DNA from: Flavobacterium gillisiae
GTDB lineage: Bacteria > Bacteroidota > Bacteroidia > Flavobacteriales > Flavobacteriaceae
Direction: 5' to 3'
Length of the DNA stretch: 64,000 nucleotides
Assembly (NCBI RefSeq): GCF_900107635.1
Contig: NZ_FNRD01000005.1
Span: forward strand, 1-64,000
Shown piece by piece: positions 1-9,920 of this stretch (position 1 is its first letter; each line of letters starts with the position of its first letter). The notes beneath the pieces were generated by a model. The model did not search any database. It saw only the letters and a program-made list of their open reading frames with translations, and was not told the DNA's origin. Made by a program: the position numbers and the translations under genes.

Positions 1-1088
1 TTATTTGAGTCGGAGCAGCGTTTATCGTTGCGGTTGCAGTAGCAGTACATCCGTTAGCATCGGTTACAGTATAGTTATACGTTCCAGCAGTTAAGTTAGC
101 AGTTGCATCTCCTGAATAGGTTAATGTTCCTGTTCCTCCACTTGACGCAAGAGTAACACTTCCTGTTCCTCCATTACACTTAATTTGTGTTGGAGTAGCA
201 GTAAAAGTTATTTGAGTCGGAGCAGCGTTTATCGTTGCAGTTGCCGTTGCAGTACATCCGTTAGCATCGGTTACAGTATAGTTATACGTTCCAGCAGTTA
301 AGTTAGCAGTAGCAGATCCTGAATAGGTTAATGTTCCTGTTCCTCCACTTGAAGCAAGAGTAACACTTCCTGTTCCTCCATTACACTTAATTTGTGTTGG
401 AGTAGCAGTAAAAGTTATTTGAGTCGGAGCAGCGTTTATCGTTGCAGTTGCAGTAGCAGTACATCCGTTGGCATCGGTTACAGTGTAGTTATAGTTTCCA
501 GCAGTTAAGCTAGCAGTTGCATCTCCTGAATAGGTTAATGTTCCTGTTCCTCCACTTGAAGCAAGAGTAACAGTACCTGTTCCTCCATTACACTTAATTT
601 GTGTTGGAGTAGCAGTAAAAGTTATTTGAGTCGGAGCAACGTTTATCGTTGCCGTTCCAGTAGCAGTACATCCGTTAGCATCTGTAACAGTATAGTTATA
701 TGTTCCAGCAGTTAAGTTAGCAGTAGCAGATCCTGAATAGGTTAAAGTTCCTGTTCCTCCACTTGACGCAAGAGTAACATTTCCTGTTCCTCCATTACAC
801 TTAATTTGTGTTGGAGTAGCAGTAAAAGTGATTTGAGTCGGAGCAGCGTTTATCGTTGCAGTTGCAGTAGCAGTACATCCGTTAGCATCTGTAACGGTAT
901 AGTTATATGTTCCAGCAGTTAAGTTAGCAGTTGCATCTCCTGAATAGGTTAATGTTCCTGTTCCTCCACTTGACGCAAGAGTAACACTTCCTCTTCCTCC
1001 ATTACACTTAATTTGTGTTGGAGTAGCAGTAAAAGTGATTTGAGTCGGAGCAGCGTTTATCGTTGCAGTTGCAGTTGCAGTACATCCA
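1..1088 (-). repeat. Tandem 207-bp repeats encoding SprB modules
   Basis: Unit boundaries recur at 1, 208, 415, 622, 829 and 1036, an exact 207-bp (69-codon) period. Five complete units and the beginning of a sixth lie in the window, and the array continues past the left edge. Units are nearly identical at DNA level, with scattered one-base changes. They keep the reading frame of the minus-strand surface protein, so this is coding repeat DNA and not CRISPR. Confidence 0.95.
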
Positions 1089-2776
1089 CTTTCGTTAGTT
1101 GTCGTTAGTGTATAAGTTCCAGCATTTTGAACAATTATAGAAGATGTAGTTGCTCCAGTACTCCATAATAGAGTTCCTGCAGCTGTTGTAGACAAAGTAG
1201 AAGTCCCATCACAGTTGTTCACCACTGTTACAGTTGGTGCCGCTGGAATAGGTTTTACAGTTACTGTTCCTTTTCCTTGTGCAGATGGGCAACCGTTTAA
1301 AGTGTATATTACAGTATATTCAGTTGTGGTTGATGGAGAAACAGTTATGGAAGCAGTTGTAGCTCCAGTACTCCATAAATATGTTCCACCAGTTGCTGTT
1401 CCTGTTGCAGTTATTGTTGCCGCAGTTCCATTACAAACCGATGCGTTTGTTACTTCCAATATTGGCTTAGGTTTCACAGTAACTTTGATATTAAAAGGTG
1501 ATCCTGTACAAGCACCTGATTTTGGAGTTACTATATAAGTAACAATTATAGGATTGTTTGTTGAATTAGTTAAAATACCACTACTAATGTTTGTAGCATT
1601 AGATCCTGATGCAGTTCCAGTAATTCCAGATATACTTGGAGCTGGCCAACTATAAGTAGTGCCTAAGGGAACTATTTCAGATCCACCAGCGGCAGGAGAA
1701 ATAGTAAATGTTTGGCCACTACAGATTGAAGTTTGCTTCTCACTTATAACAGGTGTAGTACAACAGATGCCAGCATAAATATTTGAGATTGTTTTACTAT
1801 TTGTATTAACTGAAGTAGAAGAATCTGTGACTGTTAACTTTATATAATAGGCATTATTGTTTCCTGGTGAAAATGTTGCGGATTGAGTTGTAGCAAATTG
1901 AGTAAAGTTTATCCCATCTGTTGATTGATACCATTTATAGGAGTAAATGCCATTACCTCCTGTTGAAGTGCTTGTCAAGTTGATATTTCCAAATTGACTT
2001 CCCCCTGGACAACTCGAATTAGAAGTAAATTTAGCTACTAATGGTGTGTCAATTTTAAAATCAGGATAATTTCTACATTTAGGACCTGTTAATGATGAAG
2101 TTTTACAGTCTGCAGCACATACTGTACCGCTACCAGAACCCCAACCAATAAATGTGCTAGACATTGTAAGTGCATCCCCACAGTTCCAAAGATACGGGGT
2201 TGGATCAACAACAATTGTAGGAGATCCACTGGTTAATGGTATATCAAAACATTTGGAATAAACAGTTCCAGTAGGGTCACTATCTGATTTTATTGTACCA
2301 GCCAAAAAAACACCTTGCCTAACTGAACCAGTACCGTTTGTTATACTTGCAGCGAGGTAAACATTTACACTACTTACTGATGAGCATGCAGAAGATGATA
2401 ATGGAGTACCTGCTAAATCTGATGCTAGATAAATTTTATTAAGCGTAAATTCTCCAGAAGAACCTGGTTCATTCCAACATGCTCTAGTTACTTGACCGGA
2501 AACAGACATTGATAAAATACTAAAAAAGAGTATATAAAAATAGCTATTAAAGACTCTTATTGACTTTAAATTTTTATTTTCTAGAAAATTAAAATTTTCT
2601 GTGAAATAATTCAAAAGATTAAGCCTTGGAAAATATTTATCAGAAAAAAATAATTTTCTTCCATTGCTTATCATTCCAAAGAAAAATGTTTGATTATAGG
2701 TATTACTAGCAAACATAAAGAAAGCCTGTAAAAGGAATGAAATTTTAGATTTTTTGTAAGTAAAGTTTGGTTTCAT
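1..2776 (-). CDS. SprB-repeat / PKD-like cell-surface protein, 3' end beyond window
   Basis: This is the N-terminal part (about 925 codons) of a very large secreted protein, cut by the left edge. Read from the ATG at 2776 the frame stays open to base 1. After a ~75-residue leader there is a hydrophobic stretch ending in SMSVSGQ, a plausible signal-peptide end, although this leader is long. Then come a Cys-containing globular region, immunoglobulin/PKD-like modules with LWSTGATT motifs, and 69-residue repeats with core motifs such as TYNYTVTDANGCTATATA and KCNGG, as in SprB repeats of Bacteroidota adhesins. Such proteins are usually exported by the type IX system through a C-terminal sorting domain, which would lie outside the window. 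Adhesin or gliding function is inference. No partner gene is visible downstream. Confidence 0.8.
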   Translation of the reverse strand, partial: MKPNFTYKKSKISFLLQAFFMFASNTYNQTFFFGMISNGRKLFFSDKYFPRLNLLNYFTENFNFLENKNLKSIRVFNSYFYILFFSILSMSVSGQVTRACWNEPGSSGEFTLNKIYLASDLAGTPLSSSACSSVSSVNVYLAASITNGTGSVRQGVFLAGTIKSDSDPTGTVYSKCFDIPLTSGSPTIVVDPTPYLWNCGDALTMSSTFIGWGSGSGTVCAADCKTSSLTGPKCRNYPDFKIDTPLVAKFTSNSSCPGGSQFGNINLTSTSTGGNGIYSYKWYQSTDGINFTQFATTQSATFSPGNNNAYYIKLTVTDSSTSVNTNSKTISNIYAGICCTTPVISEKQTSICSGQTFTISPAAGGSEIVPLGTTYSWPAPSISGITGTASGSNATNISSGILTNSTNNPIIVTYIVTPKSGACTGSPFNIKVTVKPKPILEVTNASVCNGTAATITATGTATGGTYLWSTGATTASITVSPSTTTEYTVIYTLNGCPSAQGKGTVTVKPIPAAPTVTVVNNCDGTSTLSTTAAGTLLWSTGATTSSIIVQNAGTYTLTTTNESGCTATATATINAAPTQITFTATPTQIKCNGGRGSVTLASSGGTGTLTYSGDATANLTAGTYNYTVTDANGCTATATATINAAPTQITFTATPTQIKCNGGTGNVTLASSGGTGTLTYSGSATANLTAGTYNYTVTDANGCTATGTATINVAPTQITFTATPTQIKCNGGTGTVTLASSGGTGTLTYSGDATASLTAGNYNYTVTDANGCTATATATINAAPTQITFTATPTQIKCNGGTGSVTLASSGGTGTLTYSGSATANLTAGTYNYTVTDANGCTATATATINAAPTQITFTATPTQIKCNGGTGSVTLASSGGTGTLTYSGDATANLTAGTYNYTVTDANGCTATATATINAAPTQI

Positions 2777-4235
2777 ATTGATTTTTTTTTAAATCGTTAG
2801 AAATGGGGTTGTTAGTAGGATTAATTCCTTTTTTTTAGTAATTCTTGCGCACTAATTGACAAAAGGGCTTATGGAATTGTTCTGATTCTATTCGAGTCAG
2901 ATATATTGCTGTAAAGTTTGTTCTTTGGGAATCAAAAAATGATGCTACAAATAATGCTTTAAGAGAAAGCATTCTAATCCAATATTTTGGAAATTGGATT
3001 TCTGAATATTTAATACTAGGAACTATTAATAGAGCTAGTATAAGAAAAGTAATTGTTACTATCATAACAGTAGGATTTTAAGTTTTAAAATAACAGTAGA
3101 TTTCGGGCAGGAAACTATTGTAATATAATTTTGTAATACTTTAACAAACTTAAAAATAAATACTAAAACTTTATATTTTTTTCCTTGAATAACCTAAATA
3201 CTCGTTTAAGTACCTTTTTTTTAGAAATTTATATAGGAAAAAAGGTATTTTTTTAGGAATAAATATGGTGTAGAGTCGTGATTTTATGTTAAAATTTAAC
3301 AATATTGTAGTCTAATGCATAGGCGTGTTTTTAACATACACATCATTTTTCCCCACTGGATAAGGATAATAAAATCATTATTTTACCCAATGGAATCTAT
3401 ATATTAAAAGTTATTAATAATATTAAAACTATAAGTAATTTTGGACTACTCTTTTCTATTTTGAAATTACTTTTAGCGATACTCTCGGAATCCAATTTTG
3501 GGTTAATTTAAACTCATAAATGAAATATAGATGTAAAGCTTATGCTTAGTCAATATTTTGACTTAAAAGTATAGTAAGGAAATACTATTGCATCTTAAAA
3601 TCCTGAAACCAATTATCAATGCGGTGAATAAGCTTAAAGTTTTTACGTTTATGCTCTCGCACACATTTCTAAATTGAGTTTTTTAAGCGTTTAGAGAATA
3701 ATTATTTGAAGGATATTTATAGTTATTTTATGATAATTTCATAAATAAAATTCAGTTTTTATCGCAAGTGTTTTAAAATCAATTTCTTTCGATATTTTTG
3801 TCAGAATTACTGCATTGTAGTTGCGTTAATTTACCTCAATTTTCTTTAATTTAAATAATCTACTGTAGTATTCTAATAAGTATAAATTGTCACTGTTTTT
3901 GACACTCTTCATGCTAGAATTAGTAATGTTTGTTTAGTTGGACTACAATTTTAAATTAAATTATCACATGTTTACTTACGTCTTTAGTCTAACTATCGTA
4001 ATATTAATAGATATCGATAGGTAGTGTTAATTAATGACTACTAATTTATTCATGCAATTAACAAGCTCATGTTAATTAAATCGAGTTTTATGATCATATT
4101 GAAGGTGTGTGTTTTAACGAAAGAATTCGAGGTTTTTAGTTGAATTTATGTAAAAAGAAACAAGTCATGAAAATATATATTGTATCTTTCTACTTCAATT
4201 AGTATTTATTGTAGATCATACGAAAACGCCTAAAT
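2777..4235. other. AT-rich stretch without a convincing gene
   Basis: About 1.46 kb separates the surface-protein start from the polyphosphate operon. It is very AT-rich. A 76-codon minus-strand frame at 2835-3065 has one N-terminal hydrophobic segment but no recognisable family. An inverted repeat at about 3211-3247 (TACCTTTTTT pairing with AAAAAAGGTA) could be a terminator or a long UTR hairpin. I see no RNA gene, direct repeat or transposase remnant that I can support. Confidence 0.5.
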
Positions 4236-4721
4236 ATGAAAAATCTAATATTAATAAGACATGGAAAGTCAAATTGGGATGCACCTCTACGAGATATTGA
4301 TAGACCGTTAGATCAAAGAGGAATGAAAGATGCCCATTTGGTTTCTTTAAGCATTTTGGGTTTTATTCCTAAGACCTATGTAATATGGAGTAGCGTCGCG
4401 AAAAGGGCTTCAGATACCGCACTTATTTTTGCTCAAAATATTTTATATCCTATCGAATGTATTGATTTTAAAGAAGGGCTTTATACTTTTGATGAAAAGC
4501 AGTTGGAAAAGATTATAAAGTCATGTGAGAATTCGTTTGATAGTATTATTCTTTTTGGGCATAATGCGGCAATTACAAATTTTGTTAATAAATTTGGTGA
4601 CGTTTCTATCGATAACGTCCCTACCAGCGGATTTGTAGCTTTAGAGTTTGATACAGAATATTGGGAAGAAATAAAAAAAGGCAAGACAAAAAAAATAATA
4701 GTTCCAAAAGATTTAAAATAA
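4236..4721 (+). CDS. sixA: SixA-like histidine phosphatase
   Basis: A 161-residue protein of the histidine phosphatase (phosphoglycerate-mutase-like) superfamily. The catalytic motif LIRHGKSNWD is at residues 5-14 and the second active-site His lies in GHNAAITNF (about 108-116). The length fits the short SixA branch, which in Escherichia coli removes phosphate from phosphohistidine proteins. The substrate here is unknown. It opens a three-gene block with polyphosphate kinase and exopolyphosphatase, which suggests co-regulation with phosphate or polyphosphate metabolism. The 3' end overlaps the longest frame of the next gene. Confidence 0.85.
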   Translation: MKNLILIRHGKSNWDAPLRDIDRPLDQRGMKDAHLVSLSILGFIPKTYVIWSSVAKRASDTALIFAQNILYPIECIDFKEGLYTFDEKQLEKIIKSCENSFDSIILFGHNAAITNFVNKFGDVSIDNVPTSGFVALEFDTEYWEEIKKGKTKKIIVPKDLK

Positions 4722-6796
4722 ATATAGTGCCAGAAAAAAAGTATATAGATAGAGAAAAAAGTTGGTTAGCATTTAATGCCCGAGTACTTCAAGAAGCAGC
4801 AGATGAATCAGTACCACTTTTAGATAGATTACGATTCTTAGGAATTTTTTCAAATAATTTAGACGAATTTTTCAGAGTTCGTTTTGCTGCAATAAGAAGA
4901 TTAAGTTTGTCGGGTAAGTCTGGAGAGAAAATTCTAGGTGGTATTTCAGCTCAACAATTAGTAAAAGACATTACGGAGATTGTAATAGAGGACCAAACAG
5001 AAAGCCTTCTGATTTTGAAAAAAATTGAAGCAGAGCTTGAAAGCGAAAATATTTTCATAATTAATGAGAATGAAATTTCAGAAGAGCAAGAGATATATCT
5101 AAAAGATTTCTTTATACAAAAATTAAGTCCTGAATTAGTTACTATTATCTTGAATGACCTGTCTGAATTCCCCTTATTGAGAGATAATATGGGGTATTTA
5201 GCGATCAAATTAGTAATGAAAAAAAACTCGGAAGTTCGATATGCGATTATCGAAATTCCAAAGACGATGAATCGATTTGTTGTTTTACCTTCAGATGATG
5301 AAAAGCATTATATAATTCTAATTGATGATGTAATTAGACATAATTTAAAAAGTATTTTTAATATTTTTGATTACGAAAGTGTTTCTGCACATATGATTAA
5401 GATTAGTCGCGATGCTCAATTAGATATCGACAGTGATTTGAGTAAAAGTATGCTCGAGAAAATTTCAACTAGTGTAAAAGACAGAAGAATAGGGGAGCCT
5501 GTTCGTTTTATATACGATCAGTTAATCGAAAAAGATACATTAGAATTCTTTCTGGATAAGATGCATATTGTTTCTACAGACAGTATAATACCAGGTGGTA
5601 GATATCATAACAGAAGAGATTATATGGATTTTCCAAATTTAGGGCGATTCGACCTGTTATATGAGAAAAACGATCCATTGCCTCTTCCAGGATTGAGTCT
5701 GGAAGGAAGTATATTACAGAAAATAAGTGAAAAGGATTATTTGTTGAATGCACCTTATCAAACCTTTTCATATCTGACTAAATTTCTTCGTGAAGCGGCT
5801 CTCGATCCTAAAGTTACTACAATTAAAATAACGCTGTACCGCTTAGCTAAAAACTCACAAATTATAAGTTCTCTTATAAATGCAGCTAAAAACGGCAAAA
5901 AAGTAACGGTACAGATTGAATTACAAGCACGTTTTGATGAAGCAAGTAATATCTCTTATGCAGAGCAAATGCAAACAGAGGGCATTGAGCTTATTTTTGG
6001 AGTTAAGGGACTAAAGGTCCACAGCAAAATATGTGTTATTGAAAGAATTGAAAATGGTAAAGTAAAAAGATACGGCTTTATCTCGACAGGAAATTTTAAT
6101 GAGGCGACGGCAAAGGTTTATACCGATGTTACGCTATTTACAAGTCACCAACAGATACTGAAAGACATAAATAAGATATTTGATTTTTTTAATATTAATT
6201 ATAGGTTATACCGCTATAAACATCTTATTGTTTCGCCACATTATACCCGAGTTCGATTCTATAAATTAATAGACAGAGAAATTCTACATGCCTTAGCGGG
6301 ACGAAAGACATACATAAAGCTAAAAATGAATAGTTTGTCTGATTTTGGAATGATCGATAAACTATATGAAGCTAGTAATGCTGGAGTAAAAATACAATTA
6401 GAAGTAAGAGGAATTTGTTCCTTGATTCCCGGTATTAAAGGAATGAGTGCTAATATTGAGGCCATCAGTATTGTTGATAATTATTTAGAGCATTCTAGGA
6501 TTTATATATTTGGAAATGCTGGCCAAACGGAGGTTTTTATTTCTTCGGCAGATTTTATGACTCGTAATCTTGATGGAAGAGTTGAAGTAACTTGTCCAAT
6601 CTATGATCAGGGAATTAAAAAAGAATTGATTGACAATTTTGATCTAGGTTGGAAAGGAAATGTGAAAGCACGTTACCATTCTGCTAAATTAGATAATAAG
6701 TATCGTGAAAGAAATAGCGATCCAGTATTTAGAGCTCAAATTGAGACCTATAAATATTATCAAAGAAAAGTCGAATTATTAGGTGAAAATTCTTAG
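4661..6796 (+). CDS. ppk1: Polyphosphate kinase 1
   Basis: PPK1 reversibly makes inorganic polyphosphate from the gamma phosphate of ATP. The family start YIDREKSWLAFNARVLQEA and NNLDEFFRVR are at the N-terminus. The autophosphorylated-His region HSKICVIE followed by GFISTGNFNE, and the second His region HSRIYIFGN, are present. The frame is 711 residues against about 690 for the family. The only upstream ATG (4661) lies 61 bases inside sixA and adds a Lys/Arg/Asn-rich 22-residue tail unlike the family. A GTG at 4727, six bases after the sixA stop, puts the family motif near the start and is the likelier true start. It is followed by ppx after 62 bases, so the three genes probably form one operon. 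Confidence 0.93.
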   Translation: MGRNKKRQDKKNNSSKRFKINIVPEKKYIDREKSWLAFNARVLQEAADESVPLLDRLRFLGIFSNNLDEFFRVRFAAIRRLSLSGKSGEKILGGISAQQLVKDITEIVIEDQTESLLILKKIEAELESENIFIINENEISEEQEIYLKDFFIQKLSPELVTIILNDLSEFPLLRDNMGYLAIKLVMKKNSEVRYAIIEIPKTMNRFVVLPSDDEKHYIILIDDVIRHNLKSIFNIFDYESVSAHMIKISRDAQLDIDSDLSKSMLEKISTSVKDRRIGEPVRFIYDQLIEKDTLEFFLDKMHIVSTDSIIPGGRYHNRRDYMDFPNLGRFDLLYEKNDPLPLPGLSLEGSILQKISEKDYLLNAPYQTFSYLTKFLREAALDPKVTTIKITLYRLAKNSQIISSLINAAKNGKKVTVQIELQARFDEASNISYAEQMQTEGIELIFGVKGLKVHSKICVIERIENGKVKRYGFISTGNFNEATAKVYTDVTLFTSHQQILKDINKIFDFFNINYRLYRYKHLIVSPHYTRVRFYKLIDREILHALAGRKTYIKLKMNSLSDFGMIDKLYEASNAGVKIQLEVRGICSLIPGIKGMSANIEAISIVDNYLEHSRIYIFGNAGQTEVFISSADFMTRNLDGRVEVTCPIYDQGIKKELIDNFDLGWKGNVKARYHSAKLDNKYRERNSDPVFRAQIETYKYYQRKVELLGENS

Positions 6797-6858
6797 AAAT
6801 TTCAATTTTATTTTAACTTATATAAAAGCAAAAAAGTAAATCAAAAGCATAATAAAGA

Positions 6859-7749
6859 ATGATTAACATAAAGAAATACGCTGCAATCGATATTGGATCA
6901 AATGCCATGCGTTTATTAATTGTGAATATTGTAGAACAAGAGGGCAAAGAGCCTCAATTTAATAAAAGTTCATTAGTTCGTGTCCCCATACGTTTAGGAC
7001 AGGACGCCTTTACTGTCGGTGAAATATCCGAAGAAAATATAGATAGAATGTGCGATGCCATGAAAGCTTTTAATCTGTTGATGAAAGTGCATAAAGTACA
7101 ATCGTATAAAGCATTTGCTACCTCTGCAATGAGGGAAGCATACAACGGAAAAGAAGTTGCTGATCTGATAAGGGAGAAAGCAGATATTAATATAGAAATC
7201 ATTGATGGAAAAATGGAAGCTGCAATTATTGCTTCAACGGACTTGCACCACTTGTTAAAAACAGATCAAACCTATCTTTTTGTCGATGTTGGTGGTGGTA
7301 GTACTGAATTTACACTTTTTTCGAATGGTAAAATCGTAGCCTCCAAATCATTTAAAGCCGGAACTGTTCGTTTATTAAATAATATGGTTTGCGATGTGGT
7401 TTGGGATGAAATTGAAAAATGGATTAAGACAAACACGGTCGATTATGAAGAAGTTACCCTTATAGGTTCAGGAGGTAACATTAATAAACTGTTTAAAATG
7501 TCGGGTAAAACCCAAGAAAAACCTCTATCTTATATTTATCTTACTTCACAATATTCTTTCTTGAATTCATTGACTTACGAACAAAGGATTTCCGAATTGG
7601 GTTTAAATCCCGATCGTGCAGATGTTATTATTCCTGCTACTAGAATCTATCTCAATGCTATGAAATGGAGTGGAGCAAGGCAAATCTATGTTCCTAAAAT
7701 AGGATTATCTGATGGAATTGTAAAGGCAATGTATTTTGGTAAAATTTAA
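6859..7749 (+). CDS. ppx: Ppx/GppA family exopolyphosphatase
   Basis: A 296-residue protein of the Ppx/GppA branch of the ASKHA fold. The phosphate-1 motif AAIDIGSNAMRLLIVN is at residues 8-23 and the phosphate-2 motif FVDVGGGSTEFTLF is near 141-154. GSGGNINKLF matches the adenosine region. It is about the length of the short Ppx2-type enzymes and lacks the C-terminal HD domain of E. coli Ppx. Its place after ppk1 supports polyphosphate hydrolysis over pppGpp hydrolysis, but sequence alone does not separate the two. Confidence 0.88.
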   Translation: MINIKKYAAIDIGSNAMRLLIVNIVEQEGKEPQFNKSSLVRVPIRLGQDAFTVGEISEENIDRMCDAMKAFNLLMKVHKVQSYKAFATSAMREAYNGKEVADLIREKADINIEIIDGKMEAAIIASTDLHHLLKTDQTYLFVDVGGGSTEFTLFSNGKIVASKSFKAGTVRLLNNMVCDVVWDEIEKWIKTNTVDYEEVTLIGSGGNINKLFKMSGKTQEKPLSYIYLTSQYSFLNSLTYEQRISELGLNPDRADVIIPATRIYLNAMKWSGARQIYVPKIGLSDGIVKAMYFGKI

Positions 7750-8063
7750 ACTTAAGTTAGTTGTATGAATTAAAAATTAAATTATTGAAAACAAATAATT
7801 GATAATTATATCGGAATGTTCTTTGTTTGGATATATTCAATAGGTAGATATCGATTGTAGATAGTTTTAGGGATAGATCCTGAGGAAAAACTTAGCTCTA
7901 TATTATATTTTGTCGCCATTTTTTGGTCTTTTTATCGCGAATTAAGTTCAGTCGTTATTTACGTTTCGGTACTAATGATTTGGTTGAATTGAGATAAGAA
8001 AATAGAGAAAAAAATAATTTACGATAAATGTTAAAAATCGTTACGATTAGCATCTATTCCTTT
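7750..8063. other. 314-bp convergent gap, nothing recognised
   Basis: This AT-rich spacer lies between the convergent ppx and dnaX genes. I found no open frame of useful length, no strong terminator hairpin with a T-run, and no repeat. Confidence 0.5.
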
Positions 8064-9790
8064 TTACGCGTTTAAGTCCAGTCCAAAAGTGGTTCTTAAG
8101 AGTTCAATACTAGGGTTTATTTCATGTAATCTATTGTACCTGTCTTGATCGTTGAAATTCTTTTTATTTTCGAAACTTTCATTCACGATAACTTCTATGG
8201 TAATATCATGATTGTGTAAATGTCCTTTTAAATGTCCTAAGAGGCCATTTATTTCTTTTTCAAAATCTAATTTTGAACCTTCATTAGGTAATTCGAGTGT
8301 AATGGCAAATCCGTTCAAAACAGGGTCGTTGATTAGTAACAAGGATTCCATAATCTTAAATCCTTTATCACCTAAGCGTTTTGCATAGTTGGTCCATTGC
8401 AATAACATTTCCGTTTCGGTGAATGGCTCGGTAGGGAAATCAACTACTTCTTTTACATACGATTTATTGCTTTCTTCTAATGCTTTTTTAGCACGAATAC
8501 TAGACAATGAAAAGGCCGAAACTTTAGGTTCATTTGATGTTGTTTCTGTTTTAACGGAAGCAACAGGAGTTTTTATTTCAGGTGTCCTTTCTATAACAAT
8601 TTCTTGTGGCTTTACAACTGCTTGTAATGGAACAGACTTCGTCTCAGTAGCTTTTGTTTGGTCTGCTATGGAGTAATCCCTTTTTCTAAAATAGGTAGGC
8701 GGAATTATAAAGGACTCAACTTTTTTTTTTCTCCATCAAAAGTGATAGAGGCGAGTTGCATCAGGCAAAGTTCAACGAGTAATCGCTGATTTTGGCTCAG
8801 TTTGTATTTTAAATCACAATCATTTGCAATAGCAATTCCTTTCAACAGAAAATCTTGGCTACATTTCTGAGCTTGAAGTCCATACATTTTTTGAGCTTGT
8901 TCACCTACTTCCAATAAAGATAAAGTAGAAGGTGTTTTACTAACCAATAAGTCTCTAAAATGGGAAGCTAATCCAGATACAAAATGATGTGCATCAAATC
9001 CTTTAGATAGAATGTCGTTAAAAGCCATCAATAATTCAGGGATCTTATTCTCAAGAATTAAATCTGTAACCGAAATATAAGTCTCGTAATCTAAAACATT
9101 TAAGTTTTCGGTAACTGCTTGACGTGTTAAGTTTGTTCCGCAATAAGAAACCACTCTGTCAAAAATAGACAAAGCATCACGCATGGCTCCATCTGCTTTT
9201 TGTGCAATAATGTGTAAAGCATCATCTTCAAAAACGATTCCTTGATTTGTTGCGACTTCAGCAAGATGTTCTTTGGCGTCTTTAACTGTGATTCTTTTGA
9301 AATCAAAGATCTGACAACGTGATAATATGGTTGGGATAATCTTATGCTTTTCGGTCGTTGCCAATATAAAAATGGCGTGCTTTGGCGGTTCTTCTAATGT
9401 TTTCAGAAAAGCATTAAATGCCGCTGAAGATAACATATGCACCTCATCAATAATATAAACTTTATATTTTCCGGTTTGGGGAGGAATACGAACCTGATCA
9501 ATCAAGTTCCTAATGTCATCAACAGAATTGTTTGAGGCAGCATCTAATTCGAATACATTAAAAGCAAAATCTTCAGTAGGGTCATCATAACCGGGTTGAT
9601 TGATTTTTCTAGCGAGAATACGAGCACAAGTCGTTTTTCCAACACCTCTAGGTCCTGTAAATAATAGGGCAGAGGCAAGATGGTTGCTTTCTATAGCATT
9701 CAGCAAAGTATTGGTAATGGCTTTTTGTCCCACTACATCATTAAATGTTTGAGGACGATACTTACGAGCCGATACAATAAATTGTTCCAT
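8064..9790 (-). CDS. dnaX: DNA polymerase III gamma/tau subunit, two frames joined by -1 slippage
   Basis: Clamp-loader subunit. The ATG at 9790 (MEQFIVSARKYRPQTF) starts the AAA+ part with Walker A GPRGVGKTT and IIDEVHMLS. The zero frame stops at 8705 after EKKKLSPL, giving a 361-residue gamma-like product. Moving one base back at the A10 tract (8721-8730) opens a continuous frame to 8064 that encodes the Pro/Glu/Thr-rich linker and the tau C-terminal domain, for a product of about 575 residues. The slip site contains A AAA AAG in phase, the same heptamer as E. coli dnaX. Here the shifted frame gives the long form and the zero frame the short form, the opposite of E. coli. A sequencing error in the homopolymer is the alternative. 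An upstream TTG at 9811 is unlikely as start. Confidence 0.88.
8720..8730 (-). promoter_or_regulatory. Candidate -1 frameshift or transcript-slippage site in dnaX
   Basis: The coding strand reads GGAG, ten A, then GTTGAG. In zero frame the codons are GAA AAA AAA AAG TTG AGT CCT TTA TAA. Slipping back one base at A AAA AAG continues as GTT GAG TCC TTT into the tau domain. The GGAG just upstream could act as an internal Shine-Dalgarno-like stimulator. No strong downstream hairpin was seen, which leaves RNA-polymerase slippage on the A-run, as known for Thermus dnaX, as an equal alternative. Confidence 0.65.
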
Positions 9791-9920
9791 AGAATTTTTA
9801 TTCGAAAGCAAATATAGTCATTGCCATTATATTATGAAAATGATAATTTGTTTAATTCTAAAATTATTGGAATAAGAAAATTGACTTTGTTTTTTTGAAA
9901 TATAAAGAGACTTGATTAAA

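Noticed and set aside
1..1088. CRISPR array
   Set aside because: The 207-bp units are contiguous, in frame and have no spacers.
1215..1538. 107-codon plus-strand frame
   Set aside because: Antisense to the SprB-repeat protein; Val/Pro-rich composition follows from the complementary Thr/Gly-rich coding strand.
2835..3065. 76-codon minus-strand frame with a hydrophobic start
   Set aside because: No family, no promoter or good start context, and AT-rich DNA easily makes such frames; kept only as a note in the intergenic entry.
8064..9790. dnaX as a plain pseudogene
   Set aside because: Both frames are well preserved, the junction has an in-phase slippery heptamer, and the gene is expected to be essential.
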